DNA from: Melastoma dodecandrum | Taxonomy: Eukaryota; Streptophyta; Magnoliopsida; Myrtales; Melastomataceae | Direction: 5' to 3' | Assembly: GCA_029817715.1 (NCBI GenBank) | Contig: JARUPY010000220.1 | Span: forward strand, 1-64,000 | Length of the DNA: 64,000 nt | Shown: positions 9,657-17,672 of the stretch, piece after piece | Layout: each line of letters opens with the position of its first letter | Position numbering within the stretch: the first letter of the stretch is position 1 | The notes under the pieces: model-generated | Seen by the model: the letters and a program-made list of their open reading frames with translations, nothing else | Told to the model about the DNA's origin: nothing | Databases searched by the model: none | Position numbers and translations under genes: made by a program

Positions 9657-10351
9657 GGGGCCAGTCCCTGCAGGTAGACGAACGAGAAGATGCCGACCCA
9701 GACGATGTCGAGGAAATGCCAGAACAGGCCGAGCCGCAGGATGCGGTTCTGCACGCGGTCGGCGACGAGCCGCCGGCCGCCGGAATGCCGCGCGGATGTC
9801 TCGCGGTCGACGCCGAACATCACGACCTGCACCATCATCACGACGATCCACAGGCTGCCGAACGTGACGTGCAGCCCGTGCGTGCCGACGAGCGCGAAGA
9901 GCGACGCCGTGTAGCCGCTGCGGGCGATGCCGCCGCCCTTGCCGACCATCGTCACGAAGTCGTGGATCTCGAACCCGAGGAAGACGAGGCCGAGCGCCAG
10001 CGTCACGGCGAGCCAGAGCAGGAGGGCGTTGCGGCCGCGGTCGTGCTTCATCGCGAGCGAGGCGAGGCCGAAGGTGAAGCTGCTGAGGAGCAGCGCGCCG
10101 GTCTCGATCGCCGCGCTCTTGATGTCGAAGAGCTCGTGCGGCCCGGGGCCCCTTACGGTAGCGAGCAGCATCGTCGCGAAGGTCGCGAACAGCAGCGCGA
10201 ACAGCACGAGATCACTCATCAGGAAGACCCAGAAGCCGAACAGCAGCTCCTCGGTCTGCGCCTGCGCGAGCGCGTCGTCGTGCTTGAGGTTGAGGCCGGG
10301 ATGACGCCGCTTGCCGGCGGCCTCGTCGGCGATTGTGGTGAGGCCGGTCAT
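9653..10351 (-). CDS. cyoC: Cytochrome o ubiquinol oxidase subunit III
   Basis: 232-residue subunit III with about five transmembrane helices. Family motifs include FGFWVFLMSDLVLFALLFA, a glutamate-containing GFEIHDF, and THGLHVTFGSLWI. WHFLDIVWVGIFSFVYL forms the last helix. The ATG at 10351 overlaps the cyoB stop. The frame is intact. Confidence 0.93.
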   Translation of the reverse strand: MTGLTTIADEAAGKRRHPGLNLKHDDALAQAQTEELLFGFWVFLMSDLVLFALLFATFATMLLATVRGPGPHELFDIKSAAIETGALLLSSFTFGLASLAMKHDRGRNALLLWLAVTLALGLVFLGFEIHDFVTMVGKGGGIARSGYTASLFALVGTHGLHVTFGSLWIVVMMVQVVMFGVDRETSARHSGGRRLVADRVQNRILRLGLFWHFLDIVWVGIFSFVYLQGLAP

Positions 10352-12411
10352 ACCGCAAGCGCCTCGGCGAGGCCGTGGTTGGCCGGCGCCGTTTCCTCGT
10401 CGCGGCTCACTGCGCGCTGGGTCAGCACGTCGCGCAGCCACGCCTCGTGCTCCTCCTTCACCTTGGCGGCGGGCAGGATGAACGTCGTCTCGCGCACGAA
10501 GCTGCGGGCGATGATTGTGGCGACGATCGCGAGCAGCGCGACCGCGACCAGCCACCAGATGTGCCAGACGAGCCCGAAGCCGCAGGCCGCGCCGGCGGCG
10601 CCGATCATCGGCCCCACCGCGCTCGGCGTCGGCATCTCGATGTCCTCGTAATGGTCGGGCGCGCGGTAGGCGATGCCGCGCTGCTTGCTCGCCTTGAAGT
10701 CCTCTCTGTCTCGGACGTGCGGGATGACGGCGAAATTGTACTCGGGCGGCGGGGCGGGGATCGACCATTCGAGGGCGAAGCCGTTCCACGGATCGCCCGC
10801 CGGCACGCGATTCTGGTCGCGATCGCGGATCGACACCCACAGCTGCGCCGCGATCGAGCCGAGCGCGCCGATAACGAGCACCGCGCCGAAGGCGGCGATG
10901 ATCGTCCAGGGTAGGTAGGCGCCCTGGAAATATTCGACCGTGCGCCGCGGCATGCCCATCAGGCCGAGCACGTAGAGCGGCATGAAGGCGAACAGGAAGC
11001 CGGAGGTCCACAGGAAGAAGGCGATGCGCCCCCACGCCTCGTTCAACCGGAAGCCGAAGGCCTTCGGGAACCAGTAGTGGTAGCCGGCGAGCATGCCGAA
11101 CAGCAGGCCGGGGATCAGCACGTTGTGGAAGTGGGCGACGAGGAACACCGTGTTGTGAACCTGGTAGTCGACGCCGGGATTGGCCAGGATGATGCCGGTG
11201 AGGCCGCCGACCGCGAAGAGCACGATGAAGGCCTGCGAGTACAGCATCGCCACGTTGAAGCGGATGCGGCCGCGGAACATGGTGAGGATCCAATCGTAGA
11301 TCTTCACCCCCGTCGGCACGCCGATCGTCATCGTGGCGATGCCAAAGGCGGCGTTGACGTTCGAGCTCTGGCCCATCGTGAAGAAGTGGTGCAGCCAGAC
11401 CGTGAAGGAGAGCACGGCGATCGCCATTGTCGCGCAGACGAGCGAGATGTAGCCGTAGAGCGTCTTGCTCGAGAAGACCGAGATGACCTCGGAGAACACC
11501 CCGAACGCCGGCAGGATGAGGATGTAGACCTCCGGGTGGCCGAACAGCCAGAAGAGGTTGGCGTAGTTCATCATGTTGCCGCCGAGGTCGTTCGTGAAGA
11601 AGTGCGCGCCGAGGTAGCGGTCGAGCGCCAGCAGGATCGTGGCGACGGTGAGCGGCGGCATCGCGAAGATCATCAGGATCGACGTGCACAGTGCCGTCCA
11701 GGTGAATAGCGGCATGCGCATCAAGGTCATGCCCGGCGCGCGCTTCTTGTAGATCGTCACCGCGAAGTTGAGGCCGGTCATCGTCGAGCCGATGCCCGAC
11801 AGCGTGACCGCCCAGATCCAGTAGTCCGGCCCGACGCCCGGGCTGTAGACGATGCCGGTGTAGGGCGGATAGCCGCTCCAGCCGCCGGTCGAGAACTTGC
11901 CGATGCACAGCGACACCATCATCAGCGCGGCGCCGGCCGCGGTGAGGCCGAGGCTGATCGAGTTCATCAGCGGGAACGAGACGTCGCGGGCGCCGATCTG
12001 CAGCGGCATCGCGAAGTTGATGAGCCCGGTGAGGAACGGCATCGCCATGAAGAAGATCATGATCGTGCCGTGCGTCGTGAACAGCTGCGAGAAATGCTCG
12101 GGCGGCAGGTAGCCGGGCGAATCGTAGGAGAGCGCCTGCTGCGCGCGCATCATGCAGGCCTCGACCACCGCGCGCGACAGCATGACGAGCGAGAGGGCGA
12201 CATACATGATGCCGATCTTCTTGTGGTCGACGCTGGTCAGCCACTGGAACCAGAACGGCTTCCACAGACGGAAATAGGTGATGAGGCCGAGCACCGTCAG
12301 CGTGGCGACGACCACCAGCGACGCCGCGCCGGTGGCGATCGCGCTGTAGAACGGCAGCGACTCGTAGGACAGGTTGCCGAAGAGGACGTGCCACCAGACC
12401 GTGTTCGTCAC
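10348..12411 (-). CDS. cyoB: Cytochrome o ubiquinol oxidase subunit I
   Basis: 687-residue haem-copper oxidase subunit I, the catalytic core that oxidises ubiquinol, reduces O2 to water and pumps protons. Visible ligand motifs are WLFGHPEVYIL (CuB His and the cross-linked Tyr), WLHHFFTMG (CuB His pair) and VAHFHNVLIPG (haem ligands). The start is a GTG at 12411, 9 bases after the cyoA stop. Intact over 2 kb, it shows that frameshifts in this window are not uniform. A long antisense reading frame over it is a GC-rich shadow. Confidence 0.96.
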   Translation of the reverse strand: MTNTVWWHVLFGNLSYESLPFYSAIATGAASLVVVATLTVLGLITYFRLWKPFWFQWLTSVDHKKIGIMYVALSLVMLSRAVVEACMMRAQQALSYDSPGYLPPEHFSQLFTTHGTIMIFFMAMPFLTGLINFAMPLQIGARDVSFPLMNSISLGLTAAGAALMMVSLCIGKFSTGGWSGYPPYTGIVYSPGVGPDYWIWAVTLSGIGSTMTGLNFAVTIYKKRAPGMTLMRMPLFTWTALCTSILMIFAMPPLTVATILLALDRYLGAHFFTNDLGGNMMNYANLFWLFGHPEVYILILPAFGVFSEVISVFSSKTLYGYISLVCATMAIAVLSFTVWLHHFFTMGQSSNVNAAFGIATMTIGVPTGVKIYDWILTMFRGRIRFNVAMLYSQAFIVLFAVGGLTGIILANPGVDYQVHNTVFLVAHFHNVLIPGLLFGMLAGYHYWFPKAFGFRLNEAWGRIAFFLWTSGFLFAFMPLYVLGLMGMPRRTVEYFQGAYLPWTIIAAFGAVLVIGALGSIAAQLWVSIRDRDQNRVPAGDPWNGFALEWSIPAPPPEYNFAVIPHVRDREDFKASKQRGIAYRAPDHYEDIEMPTPSAVGPMIGAAGAACGFGLVWHIWWLVAVALLAIVATIIARSFVRETTFILPAAKVKEEHEAWLRDVLTQRAVSRDEETAPANHGLAEALAV

Positions 12412-12420
12412 GACCGACCC

Positions 12421-13327
12421 CTATCGCATGCCGTCATGCGCCATGCCCATGGCGCCGGGATTGTACTTGTCGACGATGGTGGCGAAGAAGCCCGGATCGA
12501 CGTTCTTGAAGGCGAGTACGGCATCCTTGGCCACGCCGAAGTCCTTCTTCGCCTTGTCGGTCGTGTCGCGCTCGGACAGCGTGTCCCAAGCCCGGGGATC
12601 GAAGGCGACGCCTTGTGCCTGCTGCTGCCGCACCCAGGCGGAGAAGGCGTCGGGCTGCAGCACCTTCACCGCGAAATGCTCGTCCTGGAAGTGGAAGCCG
12701 TTGAAACTGGGTGTTCTCGCCCATCAGGTCGCCGGGCTGGTCGGCGACGAGATGCAGCTGGGTCACCATGCCGGCCATCGCATAGATCTGGCTGCCGAGC
12801 GCCGGGATGAGCAGCGACTGGATCGTCGCGTCGCTGGTCAGCCGGAAATGCACCTGCCGCCCCTGCGGGATGGCCAGCGTGCCGACGGTGGCGATGCGCT
12901 GCTCGGGGTAGATGAAGACGAACTTCCAGTCGAGCGCGACGACCTGGACTTCGAGCGGCTCGCCGCGCTCGGCGATACGCTTGTAGGGATCGAGCGGCGA
13001 CTGCTTGACGATGATCAGCACGGTGAGTGCCGCGACGATCAGGGTCGGCACGCCCCAGACGACGAACTCAAGCGGCCAGGAGAACTCCCAGTTCGGGCGA
13101 TAGGCCGCGGCGCCGTTGCGGCGGCGGTAGCGCCACGCGAAGAACGGCACCAGAACGAAGACAGGGAGGACGACGATCGCCATTACGATGTTGATGTCAA
13201 TCAGCCAGCGTCGCTCCGCATCGGCGACGATGCCGTGGGGATGCAGGAAGCTGATGCCCGCGCCGCCGCAGCCGGCGAGACAAAGCGCAGCCCCGCCGAT
13301 TAATAGGATACGCAGACCACGATCCAT
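12421..13327 (-). CDS. cyoA: Cytochrome o ubiquinol oxidase subunit II, one frameshift
   Basis: Lipoprotein subunit II of the bo3-type quinol oxidase. The chosen ATG (13327) gives MDRGLRILLIGGAALCLAGC, a signal peptide with lipobox LAGC. Two membrane helices follow, then a periplasmic cupredoxin domain (VQVVALDWKFVFIYPEQ, GSQIYAMAGMVTQLHLVAD) without CuA ligands, as expected for quinol oxidases. An upstream in-frame ATG at 13393 is possible but less likely. At about 12704 the frame breaks after GENTQF; one T fewer in TTT restores the continuation GFHFQDEHFAVKVLQPDAF. The gene heads the cyoABCD operon. Confidence 0.9.
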
Positions 13328-13737
13328 AGGCGCCACTGTTGGTTGCTCGCGCTTCAGGGCGACGGTACGAGGCCGCAGGCCGCCTTTTTGCATAGGGCCA
13401 GCCTTTCGATCAATTCAATCTGACGATCAATCCGCGCAGCGCTCAAGGCGCCTTAAACGAGCTGACAAAATCCGTGCCGCGACGCATTATATTAGGGGCA
13501 GCGGCTATCGCTTTCAATACGACGGCAAGTGGGGGCAAGCATTGATGCAAGCAACCCCGTCGCCCGTTGATCGGCATAAGCGGCGCCAATCGCTTGATCG
13601 CCGCGCAGGCGGAATCACGAAACGTCTGCTCACGGACGATGACCAAAGCTGGCCGATCGGCTGCTTTGGGCGCTAAGCAGACCGTGAGCTGCAGCGTCAC
13701 TCCTCGACCAAAGTCGCTTCGCCTCCGGTCTGCCGCG
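13328..13737. other. Intergenic region between cyoA and the accessory segment
   Basis: About 410 bases with no convincing gene. It must hold the cyo operon promoter on the minus strand, but no clear -35/-10 pair could be chosen. A short frame in 13443-13700 has no family resemblance and no ribosome site. The boundary between conserved cyo genes and accessory DNA lies here. Confidence 0.5.
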
Positions 13738-14886
13738 TCAGTTCAGGATCAGCTCCGGCAAGCTTGGGGGACTGCCATCCACTGCAGCTGAACCCGCATG
13801 GCCCCTGAGGAGAGGCTGGATGGTCTCGATTGACGGCCGCGGTCCCAGCCAAACCTTCTTCGGCGGGTTCTGAATCAACCGGGCGACGGGTGTTCGCTTC
13901 CACCACGGTATCTCCTCGATGTCGATGCGCTCGCTCGGCGGCCGGTTACGCCGCTCTGCGACCTCGTTCCTCTGCATCAGCGGCAGGCGAGCGCGTCGAC
14001 GGATTTCCCGAGCCACCGTGGTGCCCTCGTGCTGGCCGAAGATCAGATGGTCCAAGCAGATATCGCTTAGGAGCGCTGACAACCGCAGCTGGTCACCGGG
14101 CCGCAGAGGATTGGTGCTCACCTTGACCTCGCGGAGAGTCTCGCCAGTTTCAGGATCGACCTCATCGCCGGTGACGTTGTATTCGCATAGCGGCATCTTA
14201 AGCGCGTATCTCAGATAACCGGCGACCTCTTCGGGCTCGATCTCCTGGACGTAACCAGCGCACTCGCCTTTGACGTTGGTGAAGTCCGATCCCATCGCGA
14301 CGAGCTTCGCCAGCAACTCTTCATATGACGCGCCCCACACAAGCCCATGGGTGTGGGCGCCGACGTGGTTATGCCAAGCGCGGATGCCAAGCTTGCCGAA
14401 GCCCTTGAACAGCGCGAAGTCCACCGAGCCGAGGAGAGAACATCCGGCGAAAACCTGCCCGGTGAGCTTCTTCAAGCCATGGAGGTCTACATGGTGAACT
14501 TTGAGGAGTGGCTGCACATAACGACGCGGGCAGACGGAGAAGAAGAAAACCGGCCCCTCACGCTCTTGAAGGTGCCGCAGCGCCTCATGCACCGCAATCT
14601 GGGCGAAGCGAATTCGCGCTTCGACATTGGCAGCGCAGAGGAGGTAAGCATAGGATGGTGCTAGGTCTCTAAACCAACCGCCACGCACACGAACGGAGTT
14701 CTTACGCGGCCACGTGGTGTATTCGAATTGTCGCTCCGCTATCGAACGATGGACATCGTCGAAGTCTTGAGCGCTGAAAACCTTGCGTTCGTTTTTGCGA
14801 AAGCGGCCGGGGGTCGGAAAGCGAGAAAGCGCGTTAAGCGGTCCAGCGAGGCTTGAATTGCCATCGGCTATGGATTTGAGAGGCAT
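13738..14886 (-). CDS. HUH-endonuclease/Rep-like protein
   Basis: 382-residue protein not assigned to a named family by eye, but with the motif order of rolling-circle replication initiators: a hydrophobic FFFSVCPRRY segment at about residue 115 (motif I-like), AHTHGLVWG at about 179 (His-x-His flanked by hydrophobics, the metal-binding HUH motif) and VAGYLRYALK at about 215 (Tyr-x2-Tyr-x2-Lys, nucleophile motif). Such enzymes nick single-stranded DNA in plasmids, filamentous phages and some transposons. The ATG at 14886 follows AGGTG. It is the first gene past the cyo operon in an accessory block, suggesting an integrated plasmid or mobile-element remnant. A degenerate Rep-like host protein is the alternative. 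Confidence 0.5.
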   Translation of the reverse strand: MPLKSIADGNSSLAGPLNALSRFPTPGRFRKNERKVFSAQDFDDVHRSIAERQFEYTTWPRKNSVRVRGGWFRDLAPSYAYLLCAANVEARIRFAQIAVHEALRHLQEREGPVFFFSVCPRRYVQPLLKVHHVDLHGLKKLTGQVFAGCSLLGSVDFALFKGFGKLGIRAWHNHVGAHTHGLVWGASYEELLAKLVAMGSDFTNVKGECAGYVQEIEPEEVAGYLRYALKMPLCEYNVTGDEVDPETGETLREVKVSTNPLRPGDQLRLSALLSDICLDHLIFGQHEGTTVAREIRRRARLPLMQRNEVAERRNRPPSERIDIEEIPWWKRTPVARLIQNPPKKVWLGPRPSIETIQPLLRGHAGSAAVDGSPPSLPELILN

Positions 14887-15003
14887 GTTTCACCTGTTGA
14901 GTGGGTGGGGTGTATTGTAGCTTTACGGGGGCTAGATGCCGGCCGGGGCCGTACAAGCCGGGGGCTGTGTCGAGGGCATAGATGCTGGCCGTCCGTGTAA
15001 CAG

Positions 15004-15027
15004 GAGGGCGGCCGGTTGACCGCCCTC
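15004..15027. terminator. GC-rich hairpin downstream of the 15035-15235 gene
   Basis: GAGGGCGG and CCGCCCTC form a perfect 8-bp stem around an 8-base loop, 8 bases past the minus-strand stop at 15035. No T-tract follows on that strand, so intrinsic termination is uncertain. Confidence 0.4.
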
Positions 15028-15034
15028 GTCTCCA

Positions 15035-15235
15035 TCAAGATGCGGTCGTTGCAAGCTCCTGGGTTAAGAGGCGACAGGTGTCACGGAGCTGCTCGGCAAT
15101 CTCGCGATCGCGGGGTGGAAGCCGTGGCAAGGACGCGCCAAAGTCGGAACAGACTAGGTCCGCCGTGTCGGGAGGCAGTTTGGTGGACAACCGATCGAGG
15201 CGCTGTTGCAGCTTGATGGACTTGTTTGTCTTCAT
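15035..15235 (-). CDS. Small hypothetical protein
   Basis: 66-residue basic/helical protein (MKTNKSIKLQQRLDRLSTK at its start). The start is fixed by AAGGAG 7 bases before the ATG at 15235, which is why the longer upstream frame is not used. No family is recognised. It lies between the Rep-like gene and other small genes on accessory DNA and ends 8 bases before a strong hairpin. The 330 bases upstream (15236-15566) hold no other gene that can be supported. Confidence 0.6.
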   Translation of the reverse strand: MKTNKSIKLQQRLDRLSTKLPPDTADLVCSDFGASLPRLPPRDREIAEQLRDTCRLLTQELATTAS

Positions 15236-15566
15236 AGCAAACTCCTTGTCGTGCCACGCGGCACGAAGGAGCTTTACGCGGCGATCAACAGCCCCAAGTC
15301 GGCCGTTGACACCCATCTGCTGGCCATGACCACGCCGGCTCAGAGTGAGCGCGATCAGCGCGCTCGGTAGCTTACCGCAACGGGATCCTGAACTACGGTC
15401 GGAGATGAGCGAGGGGGCGGGCCGAACCGCTACGGTCACGTTTCCGCGCGTCGACGCTGCGCTCACCAAAAAGCAGATCGCTGCCCAGCCGCACCCGCAA
15501 TTCGACTTGGCATATCAGCGTAAAGATCGTGGAGACATCGTGTCTCACCAAGGAGAAACTCACAGC

Positions 15567-15752
15567 ATGGTAAACCGCAAGAACCTACCGAAAGACAGCA
15601 ACGCTCATGAAAACCGTCGGCGGCGTGTGCCCGCACCACGTCCGCGCGCCGAGCACGGTGAGTATCCTGACTTCGAGCTTGGAGATGGCAGCAAGCTGGA
15701 TCTCGATGATCCAGACGTTTGCTATGCGCTTAGCATGGCAAAGCGGGACTGA
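15567..15752 (+). CDS. Small hypothetical protein
   Basis: 61-residue protein with a strongly basic N-terminal half and an acidic C-terminal half (ELGDGSKLDLDDPDVCYAL). AAGGAGAA 8 bases before the ATG at 15567 supports the start. No family is recognised. It is followed by the bidirectional hairpin at 15833-15858 and converges with the gene at 15896-16457. Confidence 0.5.
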   Translation: MVNRKNLPKDSNAHENRRRRVPAPRPRAEHGEYPDFELGDGSKLDLDDPDVCYALSMAKRD

Positions 15753-15822
15753 TCGGCACGGTTGTCGCGCCCGGCGAAAGCCAACCAGGAACAGACAAGA
15801 CTCGAACTTCGGCGGGCGTAGG

Positions 15823-15858
15823 ATAAAAAATCGGCCGCCGGGCTATCGCTCGGCGGCC
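15823..15858. terminator. Bidirectional rho-independent terminator
   Basis: Perfect 8-bp stem GGCCGCCG/CGGCGGCC at 15833-15858. On the minus strand it is followed by a T-run (A6 at 15825-15830 on the plus strand), ideal for ending the gene at 15896. On the plus strand a shorter TT follows, serving the gene ending at 15752. Confidence 0.8.
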
Positions 15859-15895
15859 TTAAATGTTCGGGTAACCCGAAGATTGAGGTCAGAGG

Positions 15896-16457
15896 CTACA
15901 CGTTCGTTTCCATGCTTACGATGCCGAAACGGACCCAACCCCCTTTGCCGTCCTCAAGTCGCTTTATCCTGATCGCCGTCTCGCAGCCCTCTTCGGTCCC
16001 CAACACCTCGTCCAGTTCGGCGTTGCTGGCTTCGATCTGTAAACCGAGGCTCTCGCGCTTCTCCCGCTCGATAACGTCGCGATAGAGTTTTCTCTATGCC
16101 GCCGCTCTCTTCAATGAGATCGGCGATATCCTCGGCATCAACCTTGTCGCGAAAGTAGGGCTGCAAGGCTCTGGCGTAGCTGCAGGCTCGATCATAGAGC
16201 GGGCCAGCATCGGCCTCGAGCAAGAATATCATCGCCAAGCGCAACGCGTCTTCCTGCTTCAAGGATTTGCGGCGGTTAGCAAAGAGTTCTTCCGCCGCAA
16301 GTTCTTCAAAGGCGTCCTCATCTTCGTGGATACCTTGCGCGTAATCGTAAGCATCCGCGAGTAAGTCGTACTTCTGTCGATTGACACCGCCTTCAACCCT
16401 CTTCAACTGATCTCTGCAGTTGCGGAGAAATGACAGGGGCTTTCGGTTCTTCTTCAT
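15896..16457 (-). CDS. Hypothetical protein, one frameshift
   Basis: Start at 16457 with TAAGGAG 5 bases upstream. The first about 120 residues (FLRNCRDQLKRVEGGVNRQ, then DEDAFEELAAEELFANRRKS) look like a soluble helical protein. At about 16092 the frame breaks in an A4 run. With three A residues it continues as KLYRDVIEREKRESLGLQI, passes EVLGTEEGCETAIRIKRLED and stops at 15896, just before a strong terminator. The uncorrected frame ends at 15954 in low-complexity Arg-rich sequence. About 185 residues when joined; the family is not recognised. Tandem 26-bp repeats lie upstream and may be regulatory. Confidence 0.65.
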
Positions 16458-16510
16458 AACGACTCCTTAGGAGAGGCAGCGGAGCTGCTTCTCAGCTAAT
16501 CTTTCAGGGT

Positions 16511-16570
16511 CTGCTATGGTGCGGACAGAGGTCCGCCTGCTATGGTGCGGACAGAGGTCCACCTGCTATG
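16511..16570. repeat. Tandem 26-bp repeat with internal palindrome
   Basis: The 24-base unit CTGCTATGGTGCGGACAGAG plus GTCC occurs at 16511-16534 and 16537-16560, a 26-bp period, with a third partial copy (CTGCTATG) at 16563. Each unit contains GCGGAC-agag-GTCC; in the first copy the following GC completes GTCCGC, a perfect inverted repeat. The cluster lies about 55-115 bp upstream of the minus-strand gene at 16457. Confidence 0.7.
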
Positions 16571-16667
16571 ACGCGCCAGCCGCTGGCTGAAACGGATCAA
16601 AATTATCGCATAGCGCGAGCTCACATGCAAAAAGTTGTTGGGCAGCCATACATTAGGGTCTGCGGGA

Positions 16668-17090
16668 TCACTTCGATCCTACGACGGTAGCGGCGAGATT
16701 GATCATCACCGAGAAGTTCCGGTCGGCCTTTTCGGCACGCAGGGCGATGCGCGTGAACTCTTTGAGCTTGTAGAAGAAGTCCTCGATCAAGGTGACGCCA
16801 TTTGTACATCTCCCGGCCGATCTTGCGGCGCGTCGAGCGGCGCGGGTGCTGGGCGATCATCGCCTTGGCGAAACGTTTGTCGAGATCGGCGAGCATAGCG
16901 CTAGAATGCGGAGGCCCTGTCGGCGAGCAAGGCGCCGAACGAGACCCCGTCAAGGAGCGGCGCGACGCCGATCCTAGGTCCACGGCCACATGCCAAAGCG
17001 CTTAGCCGCTCCTGTGGTTTAAAGCGGCTAATGGAGCGCCTCGCCAATCCGTCGGTGGGGGCTTCACAAGCTGTCGCACAAATCTGTCTC
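16668..17090 (-). mobile_element. IS5-type transposase remnant
   Basis: Reading the minus strand gives DKRFAKAMIAQHPRRSTRRK and, in a second frame, TLIEDFFYKLKEFTRIALRA, then KADRNFSVMINLAATVVGSK and a stop at 16668. This resembles the C-terminal part of an IS5-family DDE transposase. Upstream, ALLADRASAF in a third frame looks like the segment before it. At least two frame changes and a missing N-terminal half show it is dead. No terminal inverted repeats could be paired. Confidence 0.55.
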
Positions 17091-17116
17091 AAACAGCTGT
17101 CGCACTAACTGTCGCA
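17069..17116. repeat. Short direct repeats AGCTGTCGCAC
   Basis: AGCTGTCGCAC at 17069-17079 and 17095-17105 (26-bp spacing), with a third partial CTGTCGCA at 17109-17116. They may be the end of the neighbouring insertion sequence or iteron-like sites. Confidence 0.45.
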
Positions 17117-17672
17117 GTTAAATCGTCTCGTGCATATAAAACGCTGTTTTTGCTATGTTTTTAGCGCTTGGCGCTCCCTAGGGAAGCTGAAATTCTCCAC
17201 TTTGTCAAACGCTTAGCGGTAGTGGGACTGGCCTAAAAATCTGTAGCGTTGTGTTGGTTTCTTGCGCGCGTGGTCCCACTAGCGGCCGCGCGGAGCGCTG
17301 GCAGGAACAATAGCGACGGCGCTTCGACCCCACGCGTGGCAAACACCTCCAGCTTATCGCGCTGACTGTCGACCGCCTGAACCTGACAGTGACGCCCTGT
17401 TGCATGCCGAGCACGATCGGCCGCCTCATTAACTAACCAAACGTTAACGCATCGACTCCTGCGTATGCACACGTCAGAGTGCTGCTGGATCGATGGCCGC
17501 CAGTCGGCCGTGCAATCGCGCGGCACGCCGGCGGGTCATGAGGTCCGACTCGGGAGGGTCCGGCGCCGGGGGGCGCGGCCGGCCCTTCGGTCGAAACGCG
17601 GTTCCTGCTGTTTCGACCGCGGACCGGCTCGGCCGAGACACGACCGGTCTCGTAGCATTCGACGGGGGCACC
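17117..17672. other. Non-coding stretch upstream of the Hint-domain gene
   Basis: No gene is supported here. The first part (17120-17230) is AT-richer than its surroundings and could hold a promoter. The bases GGCGCTCCCTA at 17170-17180 match the 3' end of the tRNA-Glu at 35.1 kb (see findings). Confidence 0.4.

Noticed and set aside
9653..12394. 913-codon minus-strand frame spanning cyoC and most of cyoB
   Set aside because: Only its last part is real cyoC; the rest is an Arg/His-rich shadow of cyoB, whose own frame carries all haem-copper motifs.
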